From Dryomyza anilis (Eukaryota; Arthropoda; Insecta; Diptera; Dryomyzidae): a DNA stretch of 64,000 nucleotides. Both the position numbers and the translations under genes were made by a program. This document shows positions 11,911-23,830 of the stretch, piece after piece. Every line of letters starts with the position of its first letter. The stretch's first letter is position 1. The DNA lies in the NCBI GenBank assembly GCA_951804985.1, contig OX638134.1:80455679-80519678 (forward strand), written 5' to 3'. The notes beneath the pieces were generated by a model. That model did not search any database, had not been told where the DNA came from, and saw only the letters and a list, made by a program, of their open reading frames with translations.

Positions 11911-14095
11911 ACTTTTACTTAAACTTGAGACAAAGTAGCAAAAATTATAGACCAAATTAAATTTCGGTGTATTTTGTGCTTTTTACGAATAGGTATTTTA
12001 ATAATATCCACGTATTTACTAACGACTTTCCAAATTATTCCTAATGGAAAGGTGTATTTCAAGAATTTTCTATCTGTTCTCATGATTAATATTTAGCATT
12101 TTAAGTGCCCATAAACATAGGAAGTAATTGAACTTAAATAAATTGTATAGCTTTTGGGAATATTAATTTTTATGCTTATCGTATAATCAAATGCTATACA
12201 TAAAAAAAACACTAAACTATCTGCATTATCTATACAAATGTTTAACAAAATATCAACCACATAAACAATTGCAATTACAATTACCCCAACTGAATTGGTA
12301 ATTTCCTGTGCGTTATGATAACCCACAACCGAAAAAATAAAAAAATTCATTTAAGTCCGAGGGACCAAATACACTATGTTCTGGTGTGAATTACGACATG
12401 CTCAAAAAACGCTTTTAATCAGCGACAAACGATCGAGAAACTAAGAATAGCAGCAAAAACAAATAAATGGTATTTCTACTGGAAAAACGTGACCAAATGC
12501 GACCGAAACAAACTAAATTCTGACCCTATTTTTATAGTATTTAATGGACAAAGTGTTGGTGACGGTGGCGGCGTCGGCGACTAATCACAGCTACATACTT
12601 TGAATTAGAGCTCTGATCAACATTACAATAAAAACAACAGCTATATAAAAAAATCAACCTTAGAGCATAAAATTACCGAAAAAATATGCCTCTTTTTAAG
12701 TAGCTGCTGTGCTGCATAGTAATATAAAAAAAATACTAAAAAAGGAAAACAAAAAATGTCACTTAGTTCACTATTTTATTAGACAGCCAACATAAACGTG
12801 CCCTTATAAAAATACCTAAAACAATATAGATAAAAAAACACAATATCAAAATAATTCAAATGCCTAAAAAAACTATCTACGAGGGTTCTTTAGAGTCGGC
12901 GCTAAATACTTAATAACGCTACGAATTCTTTTTAATCGTTGGTCTGCGATATACGCATTATGCAGGGCCATCACGTGCGCAGGCACTCGAACGACGCATC
13001 GTGTATCGTGTATCGTATATCTCTACCACTTTTGTCATCCGCACAGAGTGAGTGCTATGCTGATCGTCGTCGTCGTTGTTGTAATCAACATCGTCATCAT
13101 CATCATCATGTGCAAATCAGCGACGTTACGTTTTATTGAAGAGGCATATTTGATAAAAGGGACCAAATCTATTGTAGATCGCATCAAGTACCATTGTCGA
13201 ACTGTGACGTAATAAGTGTGACGCTTTGGTGCTATGGTAGAATAATTGGTGGGTTTGCGGTAAACAGCTGCTTTTCAACGAATGCCAGATGAAAAAGGAG
13301 AAAACGGATGCTTATCATGTGATCAACAGTATCAACAGTATCAACATTTCCAAAAAGTAATAAAAAATTTAAAGTACAAAGCAATTTTAACGTATGATGT
13401 GTATGTTTTTTAAGAAATTTGTTGCATTTGCCATAAAAAGTAGAAATTTATGGTATTCACAAAAAGTCATGAACTATCCGTAAAATCACATTTAGTAATA
13501 TAAATGCTCTATAGTTCAGCAGTTTTATTTTTAGTAATTCTATTTAATTTGACCCTGGTTGTAATTATACTAGGGCCATGAGCATTACATATTTGTCTTG
13601 TTGTTAATCGTCTATTTACAATACCAAAATAAAATCTAATTAGAGGCTAATTTTCGACTAGGGAACTTTAATAACTCAATGATCAAATATTAACGCTAAT
13701 CCAAATCTACAATTACAAAATTTCGCCCCAAATTTAATTCAAATTCATATTTATTTATGTTTTTTTAAACACATTTTTTGGTATTTTGTCAAACTACGTT
13801 TATGAATTCAATAACGAAATTTGTTTCTAACCCAAAAATTTACCCTATTAAAGGGGGATATGAATATGTTTAGAATATTTTGGTCAAAAAAATGTTCGGA
13901 TTATTACAATAATTCAAAAATCAGGTACTCTAGTTATCGAATTGGTGCGAGATATTTTCCGAAAATGCTCCCTTGATTCTCGATAGAAACATAAATCATA
14001 ATTTTAGCGTCATTCCTGGGTTCTGAATGATTCTTGAATGTCGAAAGTATGTGAACGAAAATGTCATTTTATTTTCGTGAACCCAATTCTACACC
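11911..14095. other. Single-copy DNA, no gene recognised
   Basis: This is AT-rich with a few higher-GC spots: 12,550-12,590 (gacggtggcggcgtcggcg) and 12,950-13,140 (many cgtatcg/cgtcgtc words and a cat/atc trinucleotide run at about 13,088-13,108). A tgaccctggttgtaatt and ctagggccatgagcat stretch at about 13,550-13,585 resembles the TCCCTAGT family. No credible coding region is seen. Confidence 0.4.
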
Positions 14096-14109
14096 ATTTA
14101 TGTACAAAT

Positions 14110-16140
14110 CGAATTCAAAGACACACCCAGAAAAAAATTCGCTCAAATACCATTAAAATTGATCAATGGGATAATTATTAATTTAATAGTATACAAAAAA
14201 TAAATCTTTTAATATAAACTCAATGGCAATGTCATGGTATTTTCTAGTATTTAATGATATTTTCCGATTAAAATAATAATTTATCCTATTAGAGTCAATA
14301 GGATAAATTATTATTTTAATAGTAAAAAACTATTATTTATATAGTATTTTTTTCTGGGTGCATCACTTGAAATTCAGAAATTACATTTCAGATGCAAAAG
14401 ACATTAATTGAAATTCAAAAATTTCCATTTGAAATTCAAAAGACATCAATTGAAATTCACAAATTTCCATTTGAAATTCAAAAGACATCAATTGAAATTC
14501 AGAAATTCCATTTGAAATTCGAAAGACGTTAATTCGTTAATTAATTCAGAATTTTCATTTGAAATTCAAAAGACATCAATTGAAATTCAGAAATTTCATT
14601 TGAAATTCAGAAATTTCATTTGAAATTCAAAAGACATCAATTGAAATTAAGAAATTCTATTTGAAATTCAGAAATTTCCATTTGAAATTCAGAAATATTC
14701 ATTTAAAATTCAGAAATTTCCTTTTGAAATTCAGAAATTTGATTCAGAAATTTCCATTTGAAATTCAGAAAATTTGATTTGATAATCATAAATTCCATTT
14801 GAAATTCGAAAGACGTTAATTGAAATTCAGAAATTTCCATTTGAAATTCAGAATTTTCATTTGAAATTCAAAAGACATCAATTCAAATTCAGAATTTTCA
14901 TTTGAAATTCAAAAGACATCAATTGAAATTCAGAATTTTCCATTTGAATTTCAGAATTTTCATTTGAAATTCAAAAGACATCAATTGAAATTCAGAAATT
15001 TCCATTTGAAATTCAGAAAATTTCATTTAAAATTCAAAAGACAACAATTAAAATTCAGAAATTCTATTTGAAATTCAGAACTTTACAGTTGAAATTCAAA
15101 AGACATCATTTGAAATTCAAAAGACATCATTTGAAATTCAAAAGACATCAATTGAAATTCAGAATTTTCATTTAAAATTCAGAAAATTCCTTTTGAAATT
15201 CAGAATTTTCATTTCAAATTCAAAAGACATCATTTGAAATTCAAAAGACATCATTTGAAATTCAAAAGACATCAATTGAAATTCAGAATTTTCATTTGAA
15301 ATTTAAAAGACAATAATTGAAGTTCAGAAATTCTATTTGAAATTCAGAAATTTACAGTTGAAATTCAAAAATTTTCATTTGAAATTCAGAAAATGTTTAT
15401 TTGAAATTCAGAAATTTCCATTTGAAATTCAGAAAATTTGATTTGATATTCAAAAATTTACATTTGAAATTCAGAAAATGTTCATTTAAAATTTAGAAAT
15501 TTACATTTGAAATTCAGAAATTTTCATTTGAAGTTCAGAAAATGTTTATTTGAAATTCAGAAACTTCCATTTGAAATTCAGAAAATTTACATTTGAAATT
15601 CAGAAAATTTTAATTTGAAATTCAAAAATTTCCATTTGAAATTCAGAATTCTCATTTGCAATTCAAAAGACATCAATTGAAATTCAGAAATTCTATTTGA
15701 AATTCAGAAATTTACAGTTGAAATTCAGAAATTTCCATTTGAAATTCAGAAATTTTCCATTAAAATTCAGAAATTTCCTTTTGAAATTCAGAAATGTTCA
15801 TTTGATTCAGAAATTTCCATTTGAAATTCAGAAAATTTGATTTGATATTCAAAAGTTTACATTTGAAATTCAGAAAATGTTCATTTAAAATTTAGAAATT
15901 TACATTTGAAATTCAGAAATTTTCATTTAAAATTCAGAAATTTTCATTTGAAATTCAGAAATTTATATTTGAAATTCATAAATTTAGATTTGTTATTCAG
16001 AAAATGTCCATTTGTAATTCAGAAATTAACATTTGAATTTGTGAAAATTTTAATTTGAAATTTAGATATTTCTATTTGAAATTCAGAAAATTCCATTTGA
16101 AATGCAGAAATTTTCTTTTGAAATTCAAGTGCCAATTTGT
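14110..16140 (+). repeat. 21-bp satellite array with two alternating unit variants
   Basis: About 85 copies of a 21-base unit occur in two main variants: GAAATTCAGAAATTTCCATTT and GAAATTCAAAAGACATCAATT. They often alternate as a 42-base dimer. Copies are less uniform than in the 19-, 10- and 9-bp arrays, which suggests greater age. A CACCCAG MITE sits in the first unit (14,124-14,360). Confidence 0.95.
14124..14360 (-). mobile_element. CACCCAG MITE, copy 1 (inside the 21-bp array)
   Basis: The terminal inverted repeats are cacccagaaaaaaat and its complement atttttttctgggtg. It is 237 bases long with no coding capacity. The interior (caatggcaatgtcatgg, ttttctagtatttaatg) matches copies 2 and 3 in the opposite orientation. 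It is flanked by CA on both sides. Removing the element and one CA restores a normal array unit, so the insertion is younger than the array. Two-base target duplications of this type fit the Tc1/mariner group, but the family assignment is inference. Confidence 0.9.
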
Positions 16141-16210
16141 GAATTTCAAATGGAAATTTCAATTGATGTCTTTTGAATTACAAATGAAATTTCTGAATTT
16201 CAATTGTAAA
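16117..16210 (-). repeat. Inverted tail of the 21-bp array
   Basis: After 16,140 the same 21-bp units continue in reverse orientation for about 3.4 copies (aatttcaattgatgtctttt and others). The switch point forms a palindrome: tttgaaattca (16,117-16,127) and tgaatttcaaa (16,140-16,150), separated by 12 bases and extendable with two mismatches to about 23 bases. Confidence 0.85.
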
Positions 16211-16215
16211 TGGTG

Positions 16216-16881
16216 TAGAACTAATTACGTATTTCCCATCCCATGTACATTTGTCATGTGCTACTAGGCACTAAAATTTCCACACCTTTCTATTACTATC
16301 GAGGTTATAAAATCCAATGAAACATATCTAGGCACTTTGCATTTACAAATCAACATAAAAACTAAGATGCAGATTTACCGGAACCTCTTACCTTGCAATT
16401 CACAATTCACTATCCTTTTACAATTCTATGCAAAGATAAATAAATAATTTTTCAAACAATCATCATAACGCATTTTCATAAAAATGCAATCAAAACGGCG
16501 CCACTCAGTTGAGTCCTGGCGCAGGACAGACACTGCGCACAGACGACAGACATCCACAATGCTGCTGTTGATTATGATGCTGATTTGAATGATGGCTCAA
16601 TGTCATGCTTGAAGAGTGACGATTTTAACTTCTGTTTGTAAAATAAAGTAATAAAGTTACCTAGAGATAAAAGTAGAAAAATTACTTCATGCTGCAGTGT
16701 AGAACTTAGCGCGGTATGGTGTCGGACAAAAAGGGTTGATGCGGAAAATGCAACTGACAGTGAGTGAAGTTTGATGCAGACGGTCGCTGAATATAGAATT
16801 CAAAGAAATATGAATGCATATGACAGTTACTTAAAAATAAAGACAGAATGTTTGTAGGTAGGGTTGAAAATTGGCTATCTA
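16216..16881. other. Single-copy island
   Basis: The stretch at 16,490-16,640 has moderate GC (cggcgccactcagttgagtc). A TGACAG motif lies at 16,755-16,760. No gene is recognised. Confidence 0.4.
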
Positions 16882-18415
16882 CACTTAGCGAAAATAAACT
16901 TCTAAATGGAAATTTGTCTCGAATGCAAAAATAGATGAATTTTACTAATTTTAGTATCAATTTTATTATATATTTTCTTAATATTCAGAAAGAAAATTTC
17001 TTAATTTTTGAAAATTAAAATATAACAGTGAAAAAACATTTGCATCTTGAGAAAAATGCTCTACAAATTGACTCTATATAGTTGATTTGTTTACTATTGG
17101 GTTGCCCAAGTATTTAACCTCTGCAAATCAATAACAATAGTTCTTGTTTACTTTTTTGAATGCCAAGATATAAACTTCTTCATATTAAAAAAATTCGGTT
17201 TTGTTCATAATTTTAATAATAAAGAATAAAGCTCTGCGTACCAAGAATTATTGCTCCATTTTAGATAAACATCTGTAAATCAACAATAATTGCTGTTGTT
17301 TTCTTTTTTGAAACCCGTCAAATTATTCCTTCCATGCCAATAATAACTGCTCTTGTTTACTTGTTCAATACTCAATATATTACTCTCTCTGTATCGACAC
17401 TAATAGTCTTTGTTTAAATTTTTTGATAACCAAGACATTAAGCTCTGTATGTCAAGAAAAATGCTCTTGTTTACTATTCTGGTATTAAAAACACAAACCT
17501 CTGTATAACAAGAATAATTGCTCTACTTTAATCAAGTGACTCTGTTTCTTAAAATCAACATAATTTTAGCTCGCCGTATTTCATCTCTTCTGCACAAGAA
17601 ATCAACCTATGCATATAAAGAATAATTGTTCTTGTTTATTATTTTTGCTAATTAAGAGACTAGCCTAATATATTAAGAATAAATGGTCTTGTTTACTTTT
17701 TTGATATTCAATAAATTAACCTCTGCATCTCGAGAATAAGTGCTTGTGTTTACTTCTTTATTTTAATGACTAGTGAATATTTTTATTAAAATCAAGAAGT
17801 TTACTATTTAGCTATATATCTAGCTATATACTTCTTAATTTCTTCTACACAAGAAATGAACCTCTGCATATGAATAATAATTTGTCTTGATTATTTTTAT
17901 GATACCCAAGTAATTATACTCGGCATATCAAGAATAAAAAAGCCTTGTTTACTTTTTTTTTAGACTGGTCTCAATATATTAAGAATAAAACCTCTTGCTT
18001 ACTTCTTTAGAACTCAAAATATTGTTTTACTTTTTTTTGAAGTCAAGTGACTATTTGCTTAAAAATCAAGAAGTTTTCCATGTAACTCTATATTTCGCGG
18101 TATACTTCTTGATTTCTGCTACACAAAAATTAATTTCTACATATAAAGAATAATTTATCTTGTTTGCTTTTAGGATACCCAAGAAATTATCATCTGCATA
18201 ACAAGAATAAATAGTCTTGTTTACTTTTTTGATACCCATGAAATTAACATCTGTTGATCAAGAATAAATAAATAATAGCAAGAATAAATGCTCTTGTTTA
18301 CTTTTTTAAAGTCAAGTAACTCTATTTCTTAAAATCAAGAAGTCTTTCATTTTACAGCATAACTCGCTGTATTCTTCTTGACTTCTGCAGAATTTCTAAA
18401 CATTTTCCCTCCGTG
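16882..18415. mobile_element. CACGGAGGG TIR element with internal tandem repeats, copy 1
   Basis: The right end is ttttccctccgtg followed by TA. The left end (cacttagcgaaaataaac, then ttctaaat) is a diverged version preceded by TA. Inside are about 15 degenerate copies of a roughly 60-80-base unit of the form caagaataaatgctcttgtt, then tacttttttgatacccaag and aaattaacctctgcat. The interior is shared with 37,861-39,653 and 59,236-59,897. No transposase is visible. The TA flanks fit Tc1/mariner-type mobilisation; this is inferred. Confidence 0.75.
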
Positions 18416-19740
18416 TAAGCTACTTCAATTTTATGATGATTGTTTGCTTTTGACAGCTGCTGACAATAAGCATAAATAACGCTGACATACACTCAAAATC
18501 AGGCTACAAAAAATCATTCGCTCCGACAGCCAATCAATTTTCAATAATTTCTTTTTATAGTTTCAAAAATACATAATGCATTCAATTGACTTTTGGTTCA
18601 TATTCCATGTCGCTACGTTCATTAAAAACACATTTTGCACGACATCATCGAAAACGCATTAATAACTTATTGCAAATGTATTTCACTGGATAATTCTTTG
18701 GAATTTCATACGTTTTTCATTACGCCGAACACACAAAGGCTTTGACTTATTAAAAGCGACTCAAAAGGTTTTTCATTTATGAGTACGAACAGCAGGTAAG
18801 AGCGCGTTAATATGAAACAAATAATATTTGCAGATGTCCTTGTTGTTTTGCGTCCTTTGCGCCAAGTGAAGCGATTTTCATTTTAATTTTTTCGTTGTGA
18901 CTTTGATTGGCCTGCGGTTGATATGCGTTTCGTATGAAGTACCAAAGAATTTTTTGGCTTTGTGCAGAAATCTTCTTTGTAATTTTCATTTATTTCTTTT
19001 GCTATTATTTTTTATTTTTCTCCAAAACTAATTCATTACTCTCTCGTTGGCTATTTCAATTTCTTACTCGTCCTTTGCTCGTTTCAGCGCTGCATCCAAA
19101 CAATTGCCAAAAGGCTCTTCTATGCCATTTATTGTCTTGTTAGAATGTCCTGTGGAATGCCAGCATGTCTGGTGCGTTCTTTCTTTGCGCAAACATCCAC
19201 AATGGTCGTCGTCGGTATGCTACGGCGACTCAAGAGTCCTTCGAGTGGTTCTATTGTTCCAATAAAATCCTATTTTATTTCTTTGATTTTCTTGAAAATC
19301 TTTTGCGTTTCTTGGTTCTCATGCTGTGCACTGAAGTGTAACACATTTTGTAATTAGTTCTGGTCGCAGGACATTTTGTCCTTTGTCATTATTGTCTATT
19401 CTTCCTTGGTAATGCGTAATATGTGCGCTGTGATTTCGAGTGCAACTGCATGTCATTCAGGGTCTTATTTTCTAAAAAAAATCTTTCTTCAGTTTCGGAA
19501 CATATGACATTTTCTTCATTTAATCGCATTTTGAATGTCATTTCTGTACAATGTGCACATTTTTCGGCATGTCAACGTGACTTTGTTGTATTGTGTTACC
19601 CGAAAATAAAAGGTCTTTAAATGCACTTTTGAAATGTATCAAATATCTATATTTTTAATACAAAAGTTCTGCGAAATAAAAAATTATAGAGGAATTGTGT
19701 CAAATACGTCTAAATGAAAGCATAAAAATGTAAAAATGAT
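18416..19740. other. Single-copy island, candidate regulatory or intronic DNA
   Basis: This balanced sequence is without repeats. A TGACAG motif is at 18,451-18,456, in ttttgacagctgctgacaat. Several short overlapping plus-strand open frames occur at 18,930-19,620, but none has recognisable domains or a clear coding signal. Downstream it grades into the 10-bp array. Confidence 0.4.
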
Positions 19741-19747
19741 CAAAATG

Positions 19748-21690
19748 TGTCAAAGAACATCAAAGAATATCAAAGAATATTAAAGAATATCAAAGAATAT
19801 CTAAGAATATCAAAGAATATCAAAGAATATCAAAGAATAACAAAGAATAACAAAGAATATCAAAGAATATAAAAAAGTATCAAAGAATATCAAAAATTAT
19901 CAAAGAATATCAAATAATATCAAAGACTATCAAATCATATCAAAGAATATCAAAGAAAATCAAAGAATATCAAAGAATATCAAAGAATATCAAAGAATAT
20001 CAAAGAATATCAAAGAATATCAAAGAATATCAAAGAATATCAAAGAATATCAAAGAATATCAAAGAATATCAAAGAATATCAAAGAATATCAAAGAATAT
20101 CAAAGAATATCAAAGAATATCAAAGAATATCAAAGAATATCAAAGAATATCAAAGAATATCAAAAAGTATCAAAGAATATCAAAAATTATCAAAGAATAT
20201 CAAATAATATCAAAGACTATCAAATCATATCAAAGAATATCAAAGAAAATCAAAGAATATCAAAGAATATCAAAGAATATCAAAGAATATCAAAGAATAT
20301 CAAAGAATATCAAAGAATATCAAAGAATATCAAAGAATATCAAAGAATATCAAAGAATATCAAAGAATATCAAAGAATATCAAAGAATATCAAAGAATAT
20401 CAAAGAATATCAAAGAATAACAAAGAATAACAAAGAATATCAAAGAATATAAAAAAGTATCAAAGAATATCAAAAATTATCAAAGAATATCAAATAATAT
20501 CAAAGACTATCAAATCATATCAAAGAATATCAAAGAAAATCAAAGAATATCAAAGAATATCAAAGAATATCAAAGAATATCAAAGAATATCAAAGAATAT
20601 CAAAGAATATCAAAGAATATCAAAGAATATCAAAGAATATCAAAGAATATCAAAGAATATCAAAGAATATCAAAGAATATCAAAGAATATCAAAAAGTAT
20701 CAAAGAATATCAAAAATTATCAAAGAATATCAAAGAATATCAAAGAATATCAAAGAATATCAAAGAATATCAAAGAATATCAAAGAATATAAAAGAATAT
20801 AAAAGAATATCAAAGAATATCAAAGAATATCAAAGAATATCATAGCATATCAAAGAATATCAAAGAATATCAAAGAATATCAAAGAATATCAAAGAATAT
20901 CAAAGAATATCAAAGAATATCAAAGAATATCAAAGAATATAAAAGAATATAAAAGAATATCAAAGAATATCAAAGAATATCAAAGAATATCAAAGAATAT
21001 CAAAGAATATCAAAGAATATCAAAGAATATCAAAGAATATCAAAGAATATCAAAGAATATCAAAGAATATCAAAGAATATCAAAGAATATCAAAGAATAG
21101 CAAGGAATATCAAAGAATATCAAAGAATATCAAAGAATATCAAAGAATATCAAAGAATGTCAAAGAATATCAAAGAATATCAAAGAATATCAAAGAATAT
21201 CAAAGAATATCAAAGAATATCAAAGAATATCAAAGAATATCAAAGAATATCAAAGAATATCAAAGAATATCAAAGAATATAAAGAATATCAAAGAATATC
21301 AAAGAATATCAAAGAATATCAATGAATATCAAAGAATATAAAGGAATATCAAAGAATATCAAAGAATATCAAAGAATATCAAAGAATATCAAAGAATATC
21401 AAAGAATATCAAAGAATATCAAAGAATATCAAAGAATATCAAAGAATATAAAAGAATATAAAAGAATATCAAAGAATATCAAAGAATATCAAAGAATATC
21501 ATAGCATATCAAAGAATATCAAAGAATATCAAAGAATATCAAAGAATATCAAAGAATATCAAAGAATATCAAAGAATATCAATGAATATCAAAGAGTATC
21601 AAAGAATATCAAAGAATATCAAAGAATATCAAAGAATATCAAAGACTACCAAAGAGTATCAAAGAATATTAAGGAATAACAAGAATAATT
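19748..21690 (+). repeat. 10-bp satellite array A, unit CAAAGAATAT
   Basis: About 193 direct copies are present, most of them identical. A variant block (caaaaagtat, caaaaattat, caaataatat, caaagactat, caaatcatat, caaagaaaat) recurs with its caaaaattat unit at 19,891, 20,181, 20,471 and (shortened) 20,711. This shows a 290-base (29-unit) higher-order repeat, then 240. A second variant pair (aaaagaatat twice, then catagcatat) recurs near 20,790, 20,940 and 21,440. The array loses one base at about 21,281, shifting its phase. Confidence 0.98.
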
Positions 21691-22940
21691 TAATAATAAT
21701 CAAATCAGAATTAATCATTTAAAATAATAACGTATAATAAAAGAATTTCTCTTGTTCCTACGAAAAAATAATTATGAAAGTGCATAGGAAATTAAAAATT
21801 TGCATTATTTATTATGAAATAAATTTTCTTACATGTCAAAAATATTACACAAAATTATTAAAAAAAAACATTTTTTCCTCTATAATCACATTATAAAATA
21901 CAACCCCCAGTGCCACCCCGCCAATAATGCCATTATTCAGGTATGACTAGACTGTTGCTCATCATCTTAAAACGCACATCGAAAAAACATCTCGTAAACG
22001 AATTTTTGAGACTTCAGCAGCTGTAATCAATTTTCGAACGCATGCAGCATTTGATAAATGAGGCCACGTGCCTTATCAAAATTTCAATGTACCTCAGTCC
22101 CTGAAATCTTGCTACGCCCACCCACCCATGACTGAGCCAGAAACCAATTTGTTACAAGCAAAATACATGTTTCACATCATCAGGAATCCTGGGAAATACG
22201 TAACATGCCATTTGTATAACTTCATTTGCAACAAATACTCGATATCAAATCTTCGACTTCAGTGGCCGCACCCATCACCAAATAAAAACAAGGTGTTTAC
22301 ACGATGTTACCCCTAAAAAAAGAATTCGGCATTTTTTACTCCAGAGACTGAGCGCCACACTCGCGTCTATCGTCCTTATAATCATCCTGATCATCAGCAC
22401 CAACATGATAAAGAGGACAGACCTACGACCTACCATCCTTTTCTGAATGGTTAGGGACGTGCGCGCGTGTCATAGCAATATTTTGAATTAATTTCAATTT
22501 GATGAAAATATTTCCAAAAATAAAAATCGTAATGGAAATGCAAATGATAGAATGACAAGCGGAGTGTGCACAAAGCAACATCATAATTCAACAATTTCAT
22601 ATTATTCAATTCAGTAACATGCCTTGTAATAACCATTGAATTTAAATACTACACCATGACATGACATTTTCTCATATTTATTCATAATTCATAATGTATA
22701 TATTTTGGACTCCCTCGTGCTCTTATGAATTATAAGTAAATATTCGTTTTATAATTGAATTTTTTCTGATAGTTGCTGCTTTGAACGAATTTTTGTATGG
22801 GGTAAAAATCAACAAATTAATTATGGGATGACGAAAATGTGACTGTAACAGAGTAACCATTTCATAAGAATATTTTAGAGCGTATTTACATGCACCGGGA
22901 TAGGGTAAAATATTGTATACACTGTAAAAATAGCAAAATT
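21691..22940. other. Single-copy island between the two 10-bp arrays
   Basis: This is ordinary mixed sequence (about 21,900-22,480 has higher GC) with no gene recognised. It separates two arrays of the same unit in the same orientation. Confidence 0.45.
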
Positions 22941-22959
22941 TTCAAAAAATATTAAAGCA

Positions 22960-23830
22960 TTTACAAAGCATATCAAATAATTTAAATAAATTTCAAAAAT
23001 ATCAAATAATATCAAATAATATCAAATAATTACATATAATATCAAAGAATATCAAAGAATATCAAAGAATATCAAAGAATATCAAAGAATATCAAAGAAT
23101 ATCAAAGAATATCAAAGAATATCAAAGAATGTCAAAGAATGTCAAAGAATATCAAAGAATTTCAAAGAATATCAAAGAATATCAAAGAATATCAAAGAAT
23201 ATCAAAGAATATCAAAAAATATCAAAGAATATCAAAGAATATCAAAGAATATCAAAGAATATCAAAGAATATCAAAGAATATCAAAGAATATCAAAGAAT
23301 ATCAAAGAATATCAAAGAATATCAAAGAATATCAAAGAATATCAAAGAATATCAAAGAATATCAAAGAATATCTAAGAATATCATAGAATATCAAATAAT
23401 ATCAAAGAATATCAAAGAATATCAAAGAATATCAAAGAATATCAAAGAATATCAAAGAATATCAAAGAATATTAAAGAATATCAAAGAATATCAAAGAAT
23501 ATCAAAGAATATCAAAGAATATTAAAGAATATCAAAGAATATCAAAGAATATTAAAGAATATCAAAGAGTATCAAGGAATATCAAAGAATATTAAAGAAT
23601 ATCAAAGAGTATCAAGGAATATCAAAGAATATCAATGAATATCAAAGAATATCAAAGAATATCAAAGAATATCAAAGAATATCAAAGAATATCAAAGAAT
23701 ATCAAAGAATATCAAAGAATATCAAAGAATATCAAAGAATATCAAAGAATATCAAAGAATTTCAAAGAATATCAAAGAATATCAAATAATATCAAATAAT
23801 ATCAGAGAATGTTAAAGATTGTCAAAGTAA
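22960..23830 (+). repeat. 10-bp satellite array B, unit CAAAGAATAT
   Basis: About 84 copies of the same unit and orientation as the array at 19.75 kb, with degenerate edges (caaataatat and others). A local duplication of about 40-50 bases is visible near 23,545-23,615 (attaaagaatatcaaagagt twice). Confidence 0.97.

Noticed and set aside
23129..23638. 169-codon frame reading KEYQRISKNI repeats
   Set aside because: Product of the 10-bp array. The same peptide appears in other plus frames, and there is no non-repeat coding sequence.
19748..23830. CRISPR-like array
   Set aside because: The repeats are contiguous with no unique spacers, and the DNA is eukaryotic.
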